NCBI GenBank assembly: GCA_023420935.1
Contig: JAEZUR010000110.1
Span: 1 to 27,057 of the forward strand
DNA from: Bacillota bacterium
GTDB lineage: Bacteria; Bacillota; Clostridia; Lachnospirales; Lachnospiraceae
Direction: 5' to 3'
DNA length: 27,057 nt
The position numbers and the translations under genes are program-made. Of this stretch, positions 5,848 to 13,894 are shown in pieces. Within the stretch, counting starts at the first letter, position 1. Every line of letters begins with the position of its first letter. The notes under the pieces were generated by a model. The model had not been told where the DNA came from. It ran no database searches and saw nothing but the letters and a program-made list of their open reading frames with translations.

Positions 5848-8307
5848 ATGAAAGTGTTAATAATCGGAGGCGTTGCTGCTGGTGCAAGCGCAGCGACAAA
5901 GTTAAGACGACTAGATGAGACTGCCCAAATTATACTGTTCGAAAGAGGAAGTTATATTTCGTACGCCAATTGTGGTTTACCATATTATATTGGAGGAAGT
6001 ATTAAAAATAAAGAAAATTTAATCGTTACCAAACCAGAATTACTAAGAGATCGATTTCAGATAGAGGTAAGAATAGAACAGGAAGTCATTCGCATTAAAC
6101 CAGATGATAAAATAGTTCAAGTGAAAAATCATAAGACAGGTGAAACATATGATGAAAGCTATGACAAATTAATACTAGCGCCTGGGGCAGAACCAAAAAG
6201 ACCTAACATACAGGGGATTGATTTGGAAGGAATACTTACGTTAAGAACTGTCCCAGATACCTATAAAATTGAAGAATATATTAAGAATCATCAGCCTCAG
6301 AAGGCTGTTGTAATTGGTGGCGGATTTATTGGAGTAGAGATGGCAGAGAATCTGGTGGAAAAAGGTTTGGAAGTAACCATAGTTGAGTTTTCCAACCAAG
6401 TGATTGCTTCCATGGATATAGAAATGGCGTCTCTTTTACATGATCATTTAATGGAAAATGGTGTTAATCTTCTGTTAAACACTGGTGTAGAGCGAATAGA
6501 AAAAGATAAAGTATTACAGTTGCACCTAAGTGAGCAAAAATCTATAGAGGCTGATTTGGTGATCTTATGTATCGGAGTTTCGCCGGAAAATAAATTAGCA
6601 ATACAGGCGAATCTTAAGGTTGGATCACGGGGAGGGATTCTTGTTAATGAACAATATGAGACTTCTGCTTCGGATATTTACGCAGTTGGTGATGCGATTG
6701 AAGTGAAGCATTTCGTAACTGGAACAGCTACCATGATACCCCTTGCAGGACCCGCCAATAAACAAGGTAGAACTGTAGCAAGTATTATTGCTGGAAATAA
6801 GAAACATTCCAATCTAGCAGTGCAAGGAAGCAGTGTATTAAAGGTATTTGAGCTGACAGCTGCTTCGACTGGTATGAATGAGAAACAGTTAAAACAGGAA
6901 AACATAGCATATCATAAGACTTATGTTCATCCTTCTAGTCATGCCAGCTATTATCCTGGTGCAACACCAATTAGTATGAAACTTTTATTTTCCAGCGATG
7001 GAAGTATACTTGGAGCGCAAGCAGTAGGCCGTGAGGGTGTGGAAAAGAGGATAGATGTTATAGCCACAGCTCTGCGATTAAAAGGAACAGTATATGATTT
7101 GGAAGAATTAGAATTATGCTATGCGCCACCTTATTCTTCAGCAAAGGATCCAGTAAATATGATAGGATTTACTGCTGCTAATATACTAAGAGGGCAAACC
7201 AAGGTATTTTACGCGGAAGAGATTCCTTCGATGGAGTTGGAACAGATCACTTTACTGGATGTAAGTACGGCGGAAGAATTTATGATAGGAAGTATTGAAG
7301 GCGCAAGAAATATTCCAGTAGATGAGCTGCGTAATCGAATAGAGGAACTTTCAAAAGAGAAACCAGTATATGTATTCTGCCGTGTTGGACTAAGAGGATA
7401 TGTTGCGGCATGTATGTTAGAGCAGAAGGGCTATGATGTTTATAATTTAAGCGGTGGATATAAAACATATACCATGGTCTTTGGTAATAAGCTAGAACCA
7501 ACCAAACTAGATTGTATTGGAATAAGGAAGGTAAGTGAAATGAACCAATTAGCAAATGCAGATAGAGTGAAACAGGTGGCTAATAGAATAGAAGTGGATG
7601 CATGTGGCTTGCAATGTCCTGGACCTATTATGAAAGTAGCAGAAAGTATGAAGTCCTTAAAAGAAGGAGAGCAATTATTAATTCGCGCAACGGATCCAGC
7701 ATTTGTCTCTGATGTTCAAGTATGGTGTCAACGAACTGGTAACCAATTCATAGATAACAAAAAAGATAATAAGGTGTATGAGGTTGTCCTTCAGAAAGGT
7801 GTTTCTGACTTAATAGTAACTAACCAAGTTAGTGCAGGTAACGACAAAACAATGGTAGTGTTCAGTGGAGACCTAGACAAAGCAATAGCAACGTTCATTA
7901 TAGCCAACGGAGCTGCGGCAATGGGAAGAAACATTACTTTGTTCTTTACCTTCTGGGGTTTGAATATACTTCGAAGACCGGAACGGGTTAAAGTAAGTAA
8001 GAATATCGTGGAGAAAATGTTTGGCATTATGATGCCAAGAGGTAGCAAGAAACTAGGCCTATCCCGTATGAATATGGGTGGAATGGGTGCTAAAATGATA
8101 CGTATGGTGATGAAGAGTAAGAATGTTCAATCATTAGAAGAATTAATGCAAGCTGCTATGGATAATGGTGTTCGTATCGTAGCATGCCAAATGTCCATGG
8201 ATGTAATGGGAATTCGAAGAGAAGAATTAATCGATGGGGTTGAAGTAGGAGGCGTAGCGACCTTCTTAGGATCAGCTGAAACATCAGATATGAATTTGTT
8301 TATATAA
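5848..8307 (+). CDS. CoA-disulfide reductase-like flavoprotein fused to rhodanese, TusA and DsrE domains
   Basis: This 819-residue sulfur-handling fusion is cytoplasmic. Residues 1-445 form a pyridine-nucleotide-disulfide oxidoreductase: FAD site GGVAAGASAA (7-16), single redox Cys42 in YANCGLPYYIGG (the CoADR/Npx type), NAD(P)H site VVIGGGFIGVEMAENL (~155-170) and IYAVGDAIE (~276). Residues ~455-555 are a rhodanese domain with active loop CRVGLR (Cys511). Residues ~575-650 are TusA-like with CGLQCPGP (Cys590). Residues ~665-819 are DsrE-like (DsrE/DsrF/DrsH family). The expected chemistry is reduction of CoA-disulfide, polysulfide or persulfide, with relay of sulfane sulfur between the Cys domains. 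GGAG precedes the ATG. It is separated from ferritin-bfd by a terminator, so is transcribed separately. Confidence 0.93.
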   Translation: MKVLIIGGVAAGASAATKLRRLDETAQIILFERGSYISYANCGLPYYIGGSIKNKENLIVTKPELLRDRFQIEVRIEQEVIRIKPDDKIVQVKNHKTGETYDESYDKLILAPGAEPKRPNIQGIDLEGILTLRTVPDTYKIEEYIKNHQPQKAVVIGGGFIGVEMAENLVEKGLEVTIVEFSNQVIASMDIEMASLLHDHLMENGVNLLLNTGVERIEKDKVLQLHLSEQKSIEADLVILCIGVSPENKLAIQANLKVGSRGGILVNEQYETSASDIYAVGDAIEVKHFVTGTATMIPLAGPANKQGRTVASIIAGNKKHSNLAVQGSSVLKVFELTAASTGMNEKQLKQENIAYHKTYVHPSSHASYYPGATPISMKLLFSSDGSILGAQAVGREGVEKRIDVIATALRLKGTVYDLEELELCYAPPYSSAKDPVNMIGFTAANILRGQTKVFYAEEIPSMELEQITLLDVSTAEEFMIGSIEGARNIPVDELRNRIEELSKEKPVYVFCRVGLRGYVAACMLEQKGYDVYNLSGGYKTYTMVFGNKLEPTKLDCIGIRKVSEMNQLANADRVKQVANRIEVDACGLQCPGPIMKVAESMKSLKEGEQLLIRATDPAFVSDVQVWCQRTGNQFIDNKKDNKVYEVVLQKGVSDLIVTNQVSAGNDKTMVVFSGDLDKAIATFIIANGAAAMGRNITLFFTFWGLNILRRPERVKVSKNIVEKMFGIMMPRGSKKLGLSRMNMGGMGAKMIRMVMKSKNVQSLEELMQAAMDNGVRIVACQMSMDVMGIRREELIDGVEVGGVATFLGSAETSDMNLFI

Positions 8308-8326
8308 GTGAATAGCCCTATAAATT

Positions 8327-8373
8327 AAAGTTGAACCGCACTCTGTCTACCTGAAAAAGTGCGGTTCAACTTT
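8327..8373. terminator. Intrinsic terminator between convergent genes
   Basis: Perfect 16-bp stem (8327-8342 with 8358-8373), 15-nt loop, A-rich left edge and T-rich right edge. It ends the sulfur-enzyme transcript and could also serve the leftward MFS gene. Confidence 0.85.
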
Positions 8374-8382
8374 CTAAAAATC

Positions 8383-8495
8383 TAGCCAGGAGTTCGCAGC
8401 GCGAACTCCCAAAGTCTCGCGTAGCGAGACTATATGTTCAATCTTAGCCAGGAGTTCGCAGCGCGAACTCCCAAAGTCTCGCGTAGCGAGACTAT
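8383..8495. repeat. Tandem 51-bp GC-rich double-hairpin repeat
   Basis: Two identical 51-bp units (8383-8433 and 8445-8495) are separated by 11 bp. Each unit holds two perfect hairpins with 3-nt loops: GGAGTTCGC/GCGAACTCC (9 bp, loop AGC) and AGTCTCGC/GCGAGACT (8 bp, loop GTA). The unit is far richer in GC than its surroundings. The second unit contains the stop codon of the MFS gene (8492-8494). It resembles REP/BIME-like interspersed elements rather than a protein-coding or CRISPR repeat. Confidence 0.9.
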
Positions 8496-9670
8496 TTTAC
8501 CTTTTGTTTCAATAAAGCAGTATTTAAGATATTTAATAAAACCATAAAAGCAAGTAAAAATATAACAACAAACATACTTATCGCTATGTTAGTCTTTTCG
8601 GCTACCACTCCCATTAAGTATGGTACAATGGTTGATCCTAAGCATCCTCCAGCAAACATAATTCCACTAGCAAGCCCAGTTCCTTTTATGTATTCTCTAG
8701 CATTTGAGGCATTCGTCGGCGAAATTCCCGACATAACCAATCCGATTACTGGAATCAAGATGATTGCGACGAATTCATTTCGATTTACAACTAATATAAG
8801 TAGTAAGAAGAATAAACAGGCGCATTGTACTAGTAAAAGATTTTGACGTTGTATCCATTTGGAAAGGATAATATTAAGCAGACGTCCAAATATGATAATG
8901 AACCATAGGATGGATAGCATGGTCTGCGCCGTTGAAATGCGCATAATGTTTGCTTCTGAAAGGAATGTGATTAGCCATGTGTTAATGCAAACTTCAAAAC
9001 CAATATAGCAAAAATATAGTAGCGTACAGATGTAATAGCGTGCTTCTTTTAAGAAAGCAAAGGATATGGTAGTGGTTTCATTTTTCTGTGTTATTACAGG
9101 AGTATCTAAGTTCTCGTATAAATCCGGCTTTAGTATGAGAAATACTAGAAATAATGCGAGAGCAGAGAAGGAAACAATCAGAACTGCTGTTTTCCAGTCA
9201 AATCCAAGCATGATTACACCATTTAGTATTAATGGGCCAATAAATGATCCAAATGCATAAGTACTATGAAGGATAGTAATACCTGTTGCTTGCCCGTGTG
9301 AAGCTTCGGTAATTAATATATGTATAATATTATTACATAATCCCCAACCCATTCCTGTAAGTGCAATAAATAAATATAAAAATCCTATAGAGTGGGTAAT
9401 GGTAATACCACCAAAACCAATAGTAAAGGCTGCTGTAAAAAGCAGAAGTGTTCTTTTTCTTCCAAGAACATAAATAATAACACCACTTAATAGTACCATT
9501 ATCAAATTTCCGATGGATTGTATGGATACAAAAAGACCTGCTTCGTTGTAATTCATATCATAGTCCTTCATAAGGTAGGTTACTATCGCACCAGTCATAA
9601 TACCGAGCATACCATTGATAAAGAAGGATAAATAACCTAAAAATTTTACTTTAGAATTGTAGTTGTTCAT
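8492..9670 (-). CDS. Major facilitator superfamily transporter
   Basis: This 392-residue polytopic membrane protein has about 12 hydrophobic helices. The loop-2/3 MFS signature is present in modified form (GVIIYVLGRKRTLLLFTAAF, ~59-78). A second-half equivalent is IIFGRLLNIILSKWIQ. Helix 4-5 has GMGWGLCNNIIHILITEASHGQATGITILHSTYAFGS-like text typical of the FucP/NarK-type and YbjJ-type carriers with conserved Gly and Asn. AGGAG stands seven bases before the ATG. Substrate cannot be assigned. It is divergent from a chemoreceptor gene across a 295-bp control region. Its stop codon lies inside the GC-rich repeat unit, so the repeat inserted at, or forms, the extreme 3' end. Confidence 0.9.
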   Translation of the reverse strand: MNNYNSKVKFLGYLSFFINGMLGIMTGAIVTYLMKDYDMNYNEAGLFVSIQSIGNLIMVLLSGVIIYVLGRKRTLLLFTAAFTIGFGGITITHSIGFLYLFIALTGMGWGLCNNIIHILITEASHGQATGITILHSTYAFGSFIGPLILNGVIMLGFDWKTAVLIVSFSALALFLVFLILKPDLYENLDTPVITQKNETTTISFAFLKEARYYICTLLYFCYIGFEVCINTWLITFLSEANIMRISTAQTMLSILWFIIIFGRLLNIILSKWIQRQNLLLVQCACLFFLLLILVVNRNEFVAIILIPVIGLVMSGISPTNASNAREYIKGTGLASGIMFAGGCLGSTIVPYLMGVVAEKTNIAISMFVVIFLLAFMVLLNILNTALLKQKVK

Positions 9671-9883
9671 TTTTATACTCCTATCTGCAACATTCCGATG
9701 CAGTTTCTTCCTTAACGTTCTTATTTATCTATTTTACAAGAAAGACATCTATATGACAACCAAACAAATTTAACATTAATTACATATTCTTTTGTATGTT
9801 ATTTGAATAAATTGGAAATATTTACAGATAAATATTGAAAAATATACCAATTGTAACAAAATAAACAAAATTAATGCTAATTG

Positions 9884-9926
9884 TGTAACAGCTGTTACAT
9901 CTTCTTTTGAATTTTTGTAATATAAT
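9884..9926 (+). promoter_or_regulatory. Chemoreceptor promoter with Crp/Fnr-type palindrome at -41.5
   Basis: The 16-bp perfect palindrome TGTAACAGCTGTTACA (9884-9899) fits the Crp/Fnr layout TGTAA-N6-TTACA. A TATAAT at 9921-9926 places the start near 9933, which puts the palindrome centre at about -41.5, the class II activator position. No separate -35 is visible. A half site TTGTAAC lies at 9851-9857. Which Crp/Fnr protein binds is unknown. Confidence 0.65.
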
Positions 9927-9965
9927 AAAAGCATGAAATACATATCAGCGAAGGAGGACAAAATT

Positions 9966-11660
9966 ATGAAAATTAAATGGAAGATTATGGTGGTAACAAT
10001 ATCGCTTATTGCAGTACTCATATTTGCTACAAACATGTTTTTCTATTATGAAGTTACAGAAGTAGTTCAAAAAGAAAATAGCATAGAATTACAAAATTAC
10101 TCTAATATGGGATTACAGCTATACGAGTCTAGCTATTCTGGAGAATGGAGCGTAAATGGAGACAAGCTAATGAAAGGAGACACTCCTTTAAATGAGAATT
10201 TCGAGGTTATCGATCAGTTTACAAAAGATACGGATGTCTTAGCAACTATTTTCTTAAAAGATACCAGAATTGCAACCAATGTACAAGATGATAAAGGAAA
10301 TAGGCAAATTAATACACAAGCATCTGCTGAGGTGGTTAAGGCTGTCTTAGAGGAAGGGAAAACCTACGATGGAACAGCAAACATACTTGGTAGATCAGCA
10401 CAAACATATTACGTGCCTATTAAGGGACAAGATGGAACTATTATTGGAATGTGGTTTGTTGGTATTTACACAGATATAGTTAAAAGTGAAATTACGGAAG
10501 TAATGCAAAAGGTAATTTTGTTAGGAATTGTTATCATTATTATTAGCTCCATTATTTCTTATCTACTTGGAAAAACCATTGCTAAAGGTATTGCATTAAT
10601 ACAAGATAAGATGAAATCTATGGAAATGGGAGAATTTCATATTGAGATTGATCCTGCTTTATTAAAACGAAAAGATGAAATTGGCGCAATGGCTATCTCC
10701 TCTAGTCATATGCAGCAGAAAATAGCAGAAATCATTAATGGCATACAGCAAGAAGCAGACAAGGTGGAACAGACATCAGAAGCTTCCGTCGTAAATGCAG
10801 AAATGGTGCATTCTAATCTAGAGGAGATTTCAGCAACAACCGAGCAACTTTCTGCTGGTATGGAAGAAACTAGTGCTGCTACACAAGAGATGAATGCCTC
10901 TACATATGAAATTGAAGCTGAAGTAATTAATATGAAAGATAAAACAACAAGCGGAGAATTACTAGCAAAAGATATAAAAGAACGTGCAGCTAAGTTAAAA
11001 GAAGAAACAAATAGTTCGCAGAAAAATGCATCTGAAATATATGAAAAAACCAATCGACAGTTAAAAGAATCTATTCAGAAAACTAGTGCAATTGATGAAA
11101 TTAGAGATCTTTCAAAGACAATCTTAGATATTACCTCACAAACTAATTTGCTTGCACTGAATGCAGCAATTGAAGCGGCAAGAGCCGGAGAAGCTGGTAA
11201 AGGATTTTCTGTTGTGGCGGATGAGATAAGAATACTTGCAGAAAACTCTAAAGAAGCGGTGTCCAAAATCAATGAAATTACCAATAATGTTTCTGATGCT
11301 GTAAAAAGTGTAGTGGAAGACTCCACAATGCTACTTGATTTTGTGGATAACAAAGTATTAAAAGACTATGAGATGTTGATGCATACAAGTAATCAATATG
11401 ATCAAGATGCTGATATGGTGCAGGGTGTAGTTCAGGAAATCAATAAGATTTCAGAACAATTATATGAATCTGTAAGACAAATTAGATGTGCCATTGAGGA
11501 AATCACCACTGCAGCAGGTGAAGGAGCACAAGGTAGTACAGATATTGCTATAAAAGTTTCTGAAATCTCACACAAAACAAGTGATGTAGTTAGTCAAGCA
11601 AATGATAATAAAGATAGTGTGGTTCGACTTAATCAAATGATTGATTTCTTCCGTATTTAA
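9966..11660 (+). CDS. Methyl-accepting chemotaxis protein with periplasmic-type sensor
   Basis: This is a 564-residue chemoreceptor. A short basic N-terminus leads into TM1 (~6-26), then an extracytoplasmic Cache-like sensor (~27-175). TM2 (~183-203, VILLGIVIIIISSIISYLL) and HAMP (~204-260) follow, then a long coiled-coil signalling domain. The domain's hairpin tip ITSQTNLLALNAAIEAARAGEAGKGFSVVADEIR is easily recognised in pieces (TNLLALNAAIEAARAG). No CheR-binding pentapeptide ends the protein. ATG 9966 is chosen because AAGGAGG at 9951-9957 lies eight bases before it; a frame extension to 9933 would place the start at the predicted transcription start. It is convergent with a Crp/Fnr gene only 18 bp away. 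Ligand unknown. Confidence 0.94.
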   Translation: MKIKWKIMVVTISLIAVLIFATNMFFYYEVTEVVQKENSIELQNYSNMGLQLYESSYSGEWSVNGDKLMKGDTPLNENFEVIDQFTKDTDVLATIFLKDTRIATNVQDDKGNRQINTQASAEVVKAVLEEGKTYDGTANILGRSAQTYYVPIKGQDGTIIGMWFVGIYTDIVKSEITEVMQKVILLGIVIIIISSIISYLLGKTIAKGIALIQDKMKSMEMGEFHIEIDPALLKRKDEIGAMAISSSHMQQKIAEIINGIQQEADKVEQTSEASVVNAEMVHSNLEEISATTEQLSAGMEETSAATQEMNASTYEIEAEVINMKDKTTSGELLAKDIKERAAKLKEETNSSQKNASEIYEKTNRQLKESIQKTSAIDEIRDLSKTILDITSQTNLLALNAAIEAARAGEAGKGFSVVADEIRILAENSKEAVSKINEITNNVSDAVKSVVEDSTMLLDFVDNKVLKDYEMLMHTSNQYDQDADMVQGVVQEINKISEQLYESVRQIRCAIEEITTAAGEGAQGSTDIAIKVSEISHKTSDVVSQANDNKDSVVRLNQMIDFFRI

Positions 11661-11678
11661 GAAAAGTTACATCCCAAA

Positions 11679-12353
11679 CTAAGATTGAGTACGAAAGATG
11701 TCAGGTTTCAAGAGGGTAATTCTATTACCCTCTAAAACTATAAGTCCATCATTTTGCATATTTTTTAATTCACGGGATACGGATGGTCTGGCAACTCCTA
11801 TCAAATCAGCAATCTCTGTTTTCGAATTTCTTAAAAGAAAGGTTGTTTGATTCTGATATAGAAACTCAGTTGAAAAATAGTAAATTAACCTAGAACGTAC
11901 ATCTTTTTGAGACAATAACAATATTTTCTCATTGAATACCCGAAAACGATTGGAAAGCATAGAAATATAATTCCTTGCAAATGTGATGTTTTTACTTAAG
12001 AGGTCATCAATAGAGGAAGCCGGTACATAGACAATATTGGTATTTGTTAGCGTAACGAATGAATAAGGATAAATTGGTTCGTTGGAAAAGAGCTGAACTG
12101 CCCCTATGGTATCTGGACTATGTATAATCTGGAGATTAATCAATCCCCCGGAAGGAGATAACTGTTGGATAGCTACTTCACCATCAAGTATAAAGCCAAT
12201 CGCATTACAAGGATCTCCCACTTGTGTAATGATGGTGTTTTTTTTATAGGATCCAATAATACAGGATTCTGGATCCAATAACAACTGAATATCCTCAGTC
12301 TTTAAGTTTTTTAGTAATTCGTTATTTGCTAATTTTTTTTCATAGGTTTCCAT
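11679..12353 (-). CDS. Crp/Fnr-family transcriptional regulator
   Basis: This 224-residue protein has an effector barrel (~15-125, with GDPCNAIGFILDGEVAIQ), a dimer helix (~130-155), and a winged helix with NSKTEIADLIGVARPSVSRELKNM (~170-195). In the recognition helix the glutamate of CRP/FNR is replaced by Pro (R-P-S-V-S-R). A changed contact with the third-fourth base of the half site is therefore expected, compatible with TGTAA rather than TGTGA sites such as the one in front of the neighbouring chemoreceptor; that link is inference. RBS GAGG is six bases before the ATG. It is distinct from the regulator at 4129-4806. There is no FNR-type cysteine cluster at the N-terminus. Confidence 0.9.
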   Translation of the reverse strand: METYEKKLANNELLKNLKTEDIQLLLDPESCIIGSYKKNTIITQVGDPCNAIGFILDGEVAIQQLSPSGGLINLQIIHSPDTIGAVQLFSNEPIYPYSFVTLTNTNIVYVPASSIDDLLSKNITFARNYISMLSNRFRVFNEKILLLSQKDVRSRLIYYFSTEFLYQNQTTFLLRNSKTEIADLIGVARPSVSRELKNMQNDGLIVLEGNRITLLKPDIFRTQS

Positions 12354-12424
12354 AAATGGCCTCGCAATCTGTCAATAAATATAAGAATAAATAAAATAAA
12401 ATGTAAGTGAAAGGGGGGCTTATA

Positions 12425-12736
12425 ATGATTGAGCAAACATTTAAAATTTCGATTGGAAATAGTAGGGCAATCGATAAAATTATAAATGATGAAAACATTC
12501 ATTATAATCATGTGATACTGAATAAGAACGAAGGACTTCCCGAACACATTACCAATTCCAATGTGTATGTAACAATTGTAAAAGGGATTTTATCCATAAC
12601 GTTAAATAATCAAGAAACACATCATTATTCTACTGGTACAGTGATTAAAATCCCAAGTGATACAAAGCTTATGATAGAGAATCATCATAAAAGTACATTA
12701 GAAGTATTCATATTAAAGGCACCTGCTCCGCAATAG
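12425..12736 (+). CDS. Small single-domain cupin protein
   Basis: The 103 residues are mostly beta strand. The cupin 1 region is around 35-60 (HVILNKNEGLPEHITNSNVYVTIVKG) and the second around 68-95 (HHYSTGTVIKIPSDTKLMIENHHKSTLEVFIL). A metal site is incomplete but His residues remain at ~43, 66-67 and 83-84. Function unknown; such proteins bind small ligands or metals. The start ATG 12425 follows AAGGGGGG (12411-12418); an upstream GTG at 12407 would put that ribosome site inside the gene. It is divergent from the Crp/Fnr gene by 71 bp and could be its target, and convergent with the dehydrogenase with 4 bp between. Confidence 0.8.
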   Translation: MIEQTFKISIGNSRAIDKIINDENIHYNHVILNKNEGLPEHITNSNVYVTIVKGILSITLNNQETHHYSTGTVIKIPSDTKLMIENHHKSTLEVFILKAPAPQ

Positions 12737-12751
12737 CTTACTATTGCGGAG
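12726..12751. terminator. Hairpin spanning both stop codons of a convergent pair
   Basis: An 11-bp perfect stem (12726-12736 with 12741-12751) has a 4-nt loop. The stop TAG of the cupin gene is the end of the left arm and the stop of the dehydrogenase begins the right arm. There is no good T-run on either side, so termination strength is uncertain. Confidence 0.55.
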
Positions 12752-13724
12752 TAGCTTTACGATATCCTGTTTTATAATCTACCTGGTTCTCTAAACTGTT
12801 ACCTGCTAAGAATCTGCTAAAATTTCTTGTACTAATTTGAATAATGCGATCTAATGTTTCTTGTAAATGAAACAACCCTGATATATGAGGAGTGATGACA
12901 GCATTTTTTATCGTCCATAAAGGATGATTTGGTGGTAAAGGTTCCGGATCAGTTACATCCAAGCCAGCACCTAATAAGTGACCATCGTTTAGTACCTCAC
13001 AAAGAGCATTGGTATCAATTGCACTGCCACGACCTACATTTAACAAAATGGCAGATTTTTTCATACTCAGTAACCTTTCTTTTGTCATGATACCGCTGGT
13101 TTCCTCGTTTCCTGGTAACGAAAGTGCAACGATATCCGCATTCGGAAGGAGAGAGTCCAAATCTTTTATGAGATGAAGTTCATCAAGATAATCTGGTTTC
13201 TCGGAAGGATTTCTCTTTACTCCAATGGTATAACTACCGAGCGCCTTCATCTTTTGGGCAAAGGTTCCGCCAATATCTCCAAGTCCGATAACTAAGGTAG
13301 TGGAATTCTCTATGGAAGTAACATTTCCTTCATCTTTCCAGATGGATGAAAGCTGATTATCTCGGTAAAGATAAAGTTTCTTCTGGATTGATAAGAGCAT
13401 TCCTAGCATGTGTTCTGAAATAGCAAGTCCATATGCTCCTGATGCATTGGTTAACATAGTATTTTTGTGCAGGGCACCTTCTCGTAAATATCCATCTGCT
13501 CCTGCGGAATTTAATTGAAGCCACATGAGATTAGGGGATGCTTCTATTAATCTTGGAGATACATTTCCGATAATGATATTAGCACTTTGGACTGTTTCTT
13601 TATCAAGTTCTTTTGGTTTTCTATATATAAATACTGTATCAGTATCCTTTGCTTGAGATTCGAAGGAAAGTTTTTGTTTTTCTGTCATTGGCAGTGTATT
13701 TATAACGATTAAATTGTCTTTCAT
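12741..13724 (-). CDS. D-2-hydroxyacid dehydrogenase (NAD-dependent)
   Basis: This 327-residue member of the D-isomer-specific 2-hydroxyacid dehydrogenase family reduces a 2-keto acid (or oxidises a D-2-hydroxyacid). The NAD-binding motif is GLGDIGGTFAQKM (147-159). The catalytic triad is Arg232 (NVGRGSAID), Glu261 (GLDVTDPEPL) and His280 (ITPHISG). Full length. GGAGG is eight bases before the ATG. It is divergent from the amino-acid ABC operon, with 170 bp between start codons. The specific substrate is not deducible; phosphoglycerate- or glyoxylate-type subfamilies are possible but not distinguished. Confidence 0.92.
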   Translation of the reverse strand: MKDNLIVINTLPMTEKQKLSFESQAKDTDTVFIYRKPKELDKETVQSANIIIGNVSPRLIEASPNLMWLQLNSAGADGYLREGALHKNTMLTNASGAYGLAISEHMLGMLLSIQKKLYLYRDNQLSSIWKDEGNVTSIENSTTLVIGLGDIGGTFAQKMKALGSYTIGVKRNPSEKPDYLDELHLIKDLDSLLPNADIVALSLPGNEETSGIMTKERLLSMKKSAILLNVGRGSAIDTNALCEVLNDGHLLGAGLDVTDPEPLPPNHPLWTIKNAVITPHISGLFHLQETLDRIIQISTRNFSRFLAGNSLENQVDYKTGYRKATPQ

Positions 13725-13817
13725 AGCATTTACCTCCGGCTTTCACTTAAGTTAATAACGTAAAGCTATTATAACGCATAAGTTATTTTATATGCAATCT
13801 CTATCTAGTCAAAAGAA

Positions 13818-13846
13818 TTGACAAGGACACTTTCGTATGCTACTAT
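13818..13846 (+). promoter_or_regulatory. Promoter of the amino-acid ABC transporter operon
   Basis: Perfect -35 TTGACA (13818-13823), 17-bp spacer, -10 TACTAT (13841-13846) preceded by an extended TGC. No operator or riboswitch fold is seen in the short leader. Confidence 0.7.
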
Positions 13847-13894
13847 AACAATGCATTAGAAACACTTGTGAATGAAATTATGGAGGATATTATT

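Noticed and set aside
8383..8495. CRISPR array
   Set aside because: Only two repeat units, an 11-bp spacer, each unit made of two hairpins, and no cas gene nearby.
9776..10036. 86-codon leftward open frame over the MFS-chemoreceptor control region
   Set aside because: It overlaps the chemoreceptor start, promoter and Crp-type palindrome in antisense; AT-rich hydrophobic text with no ribosome site.
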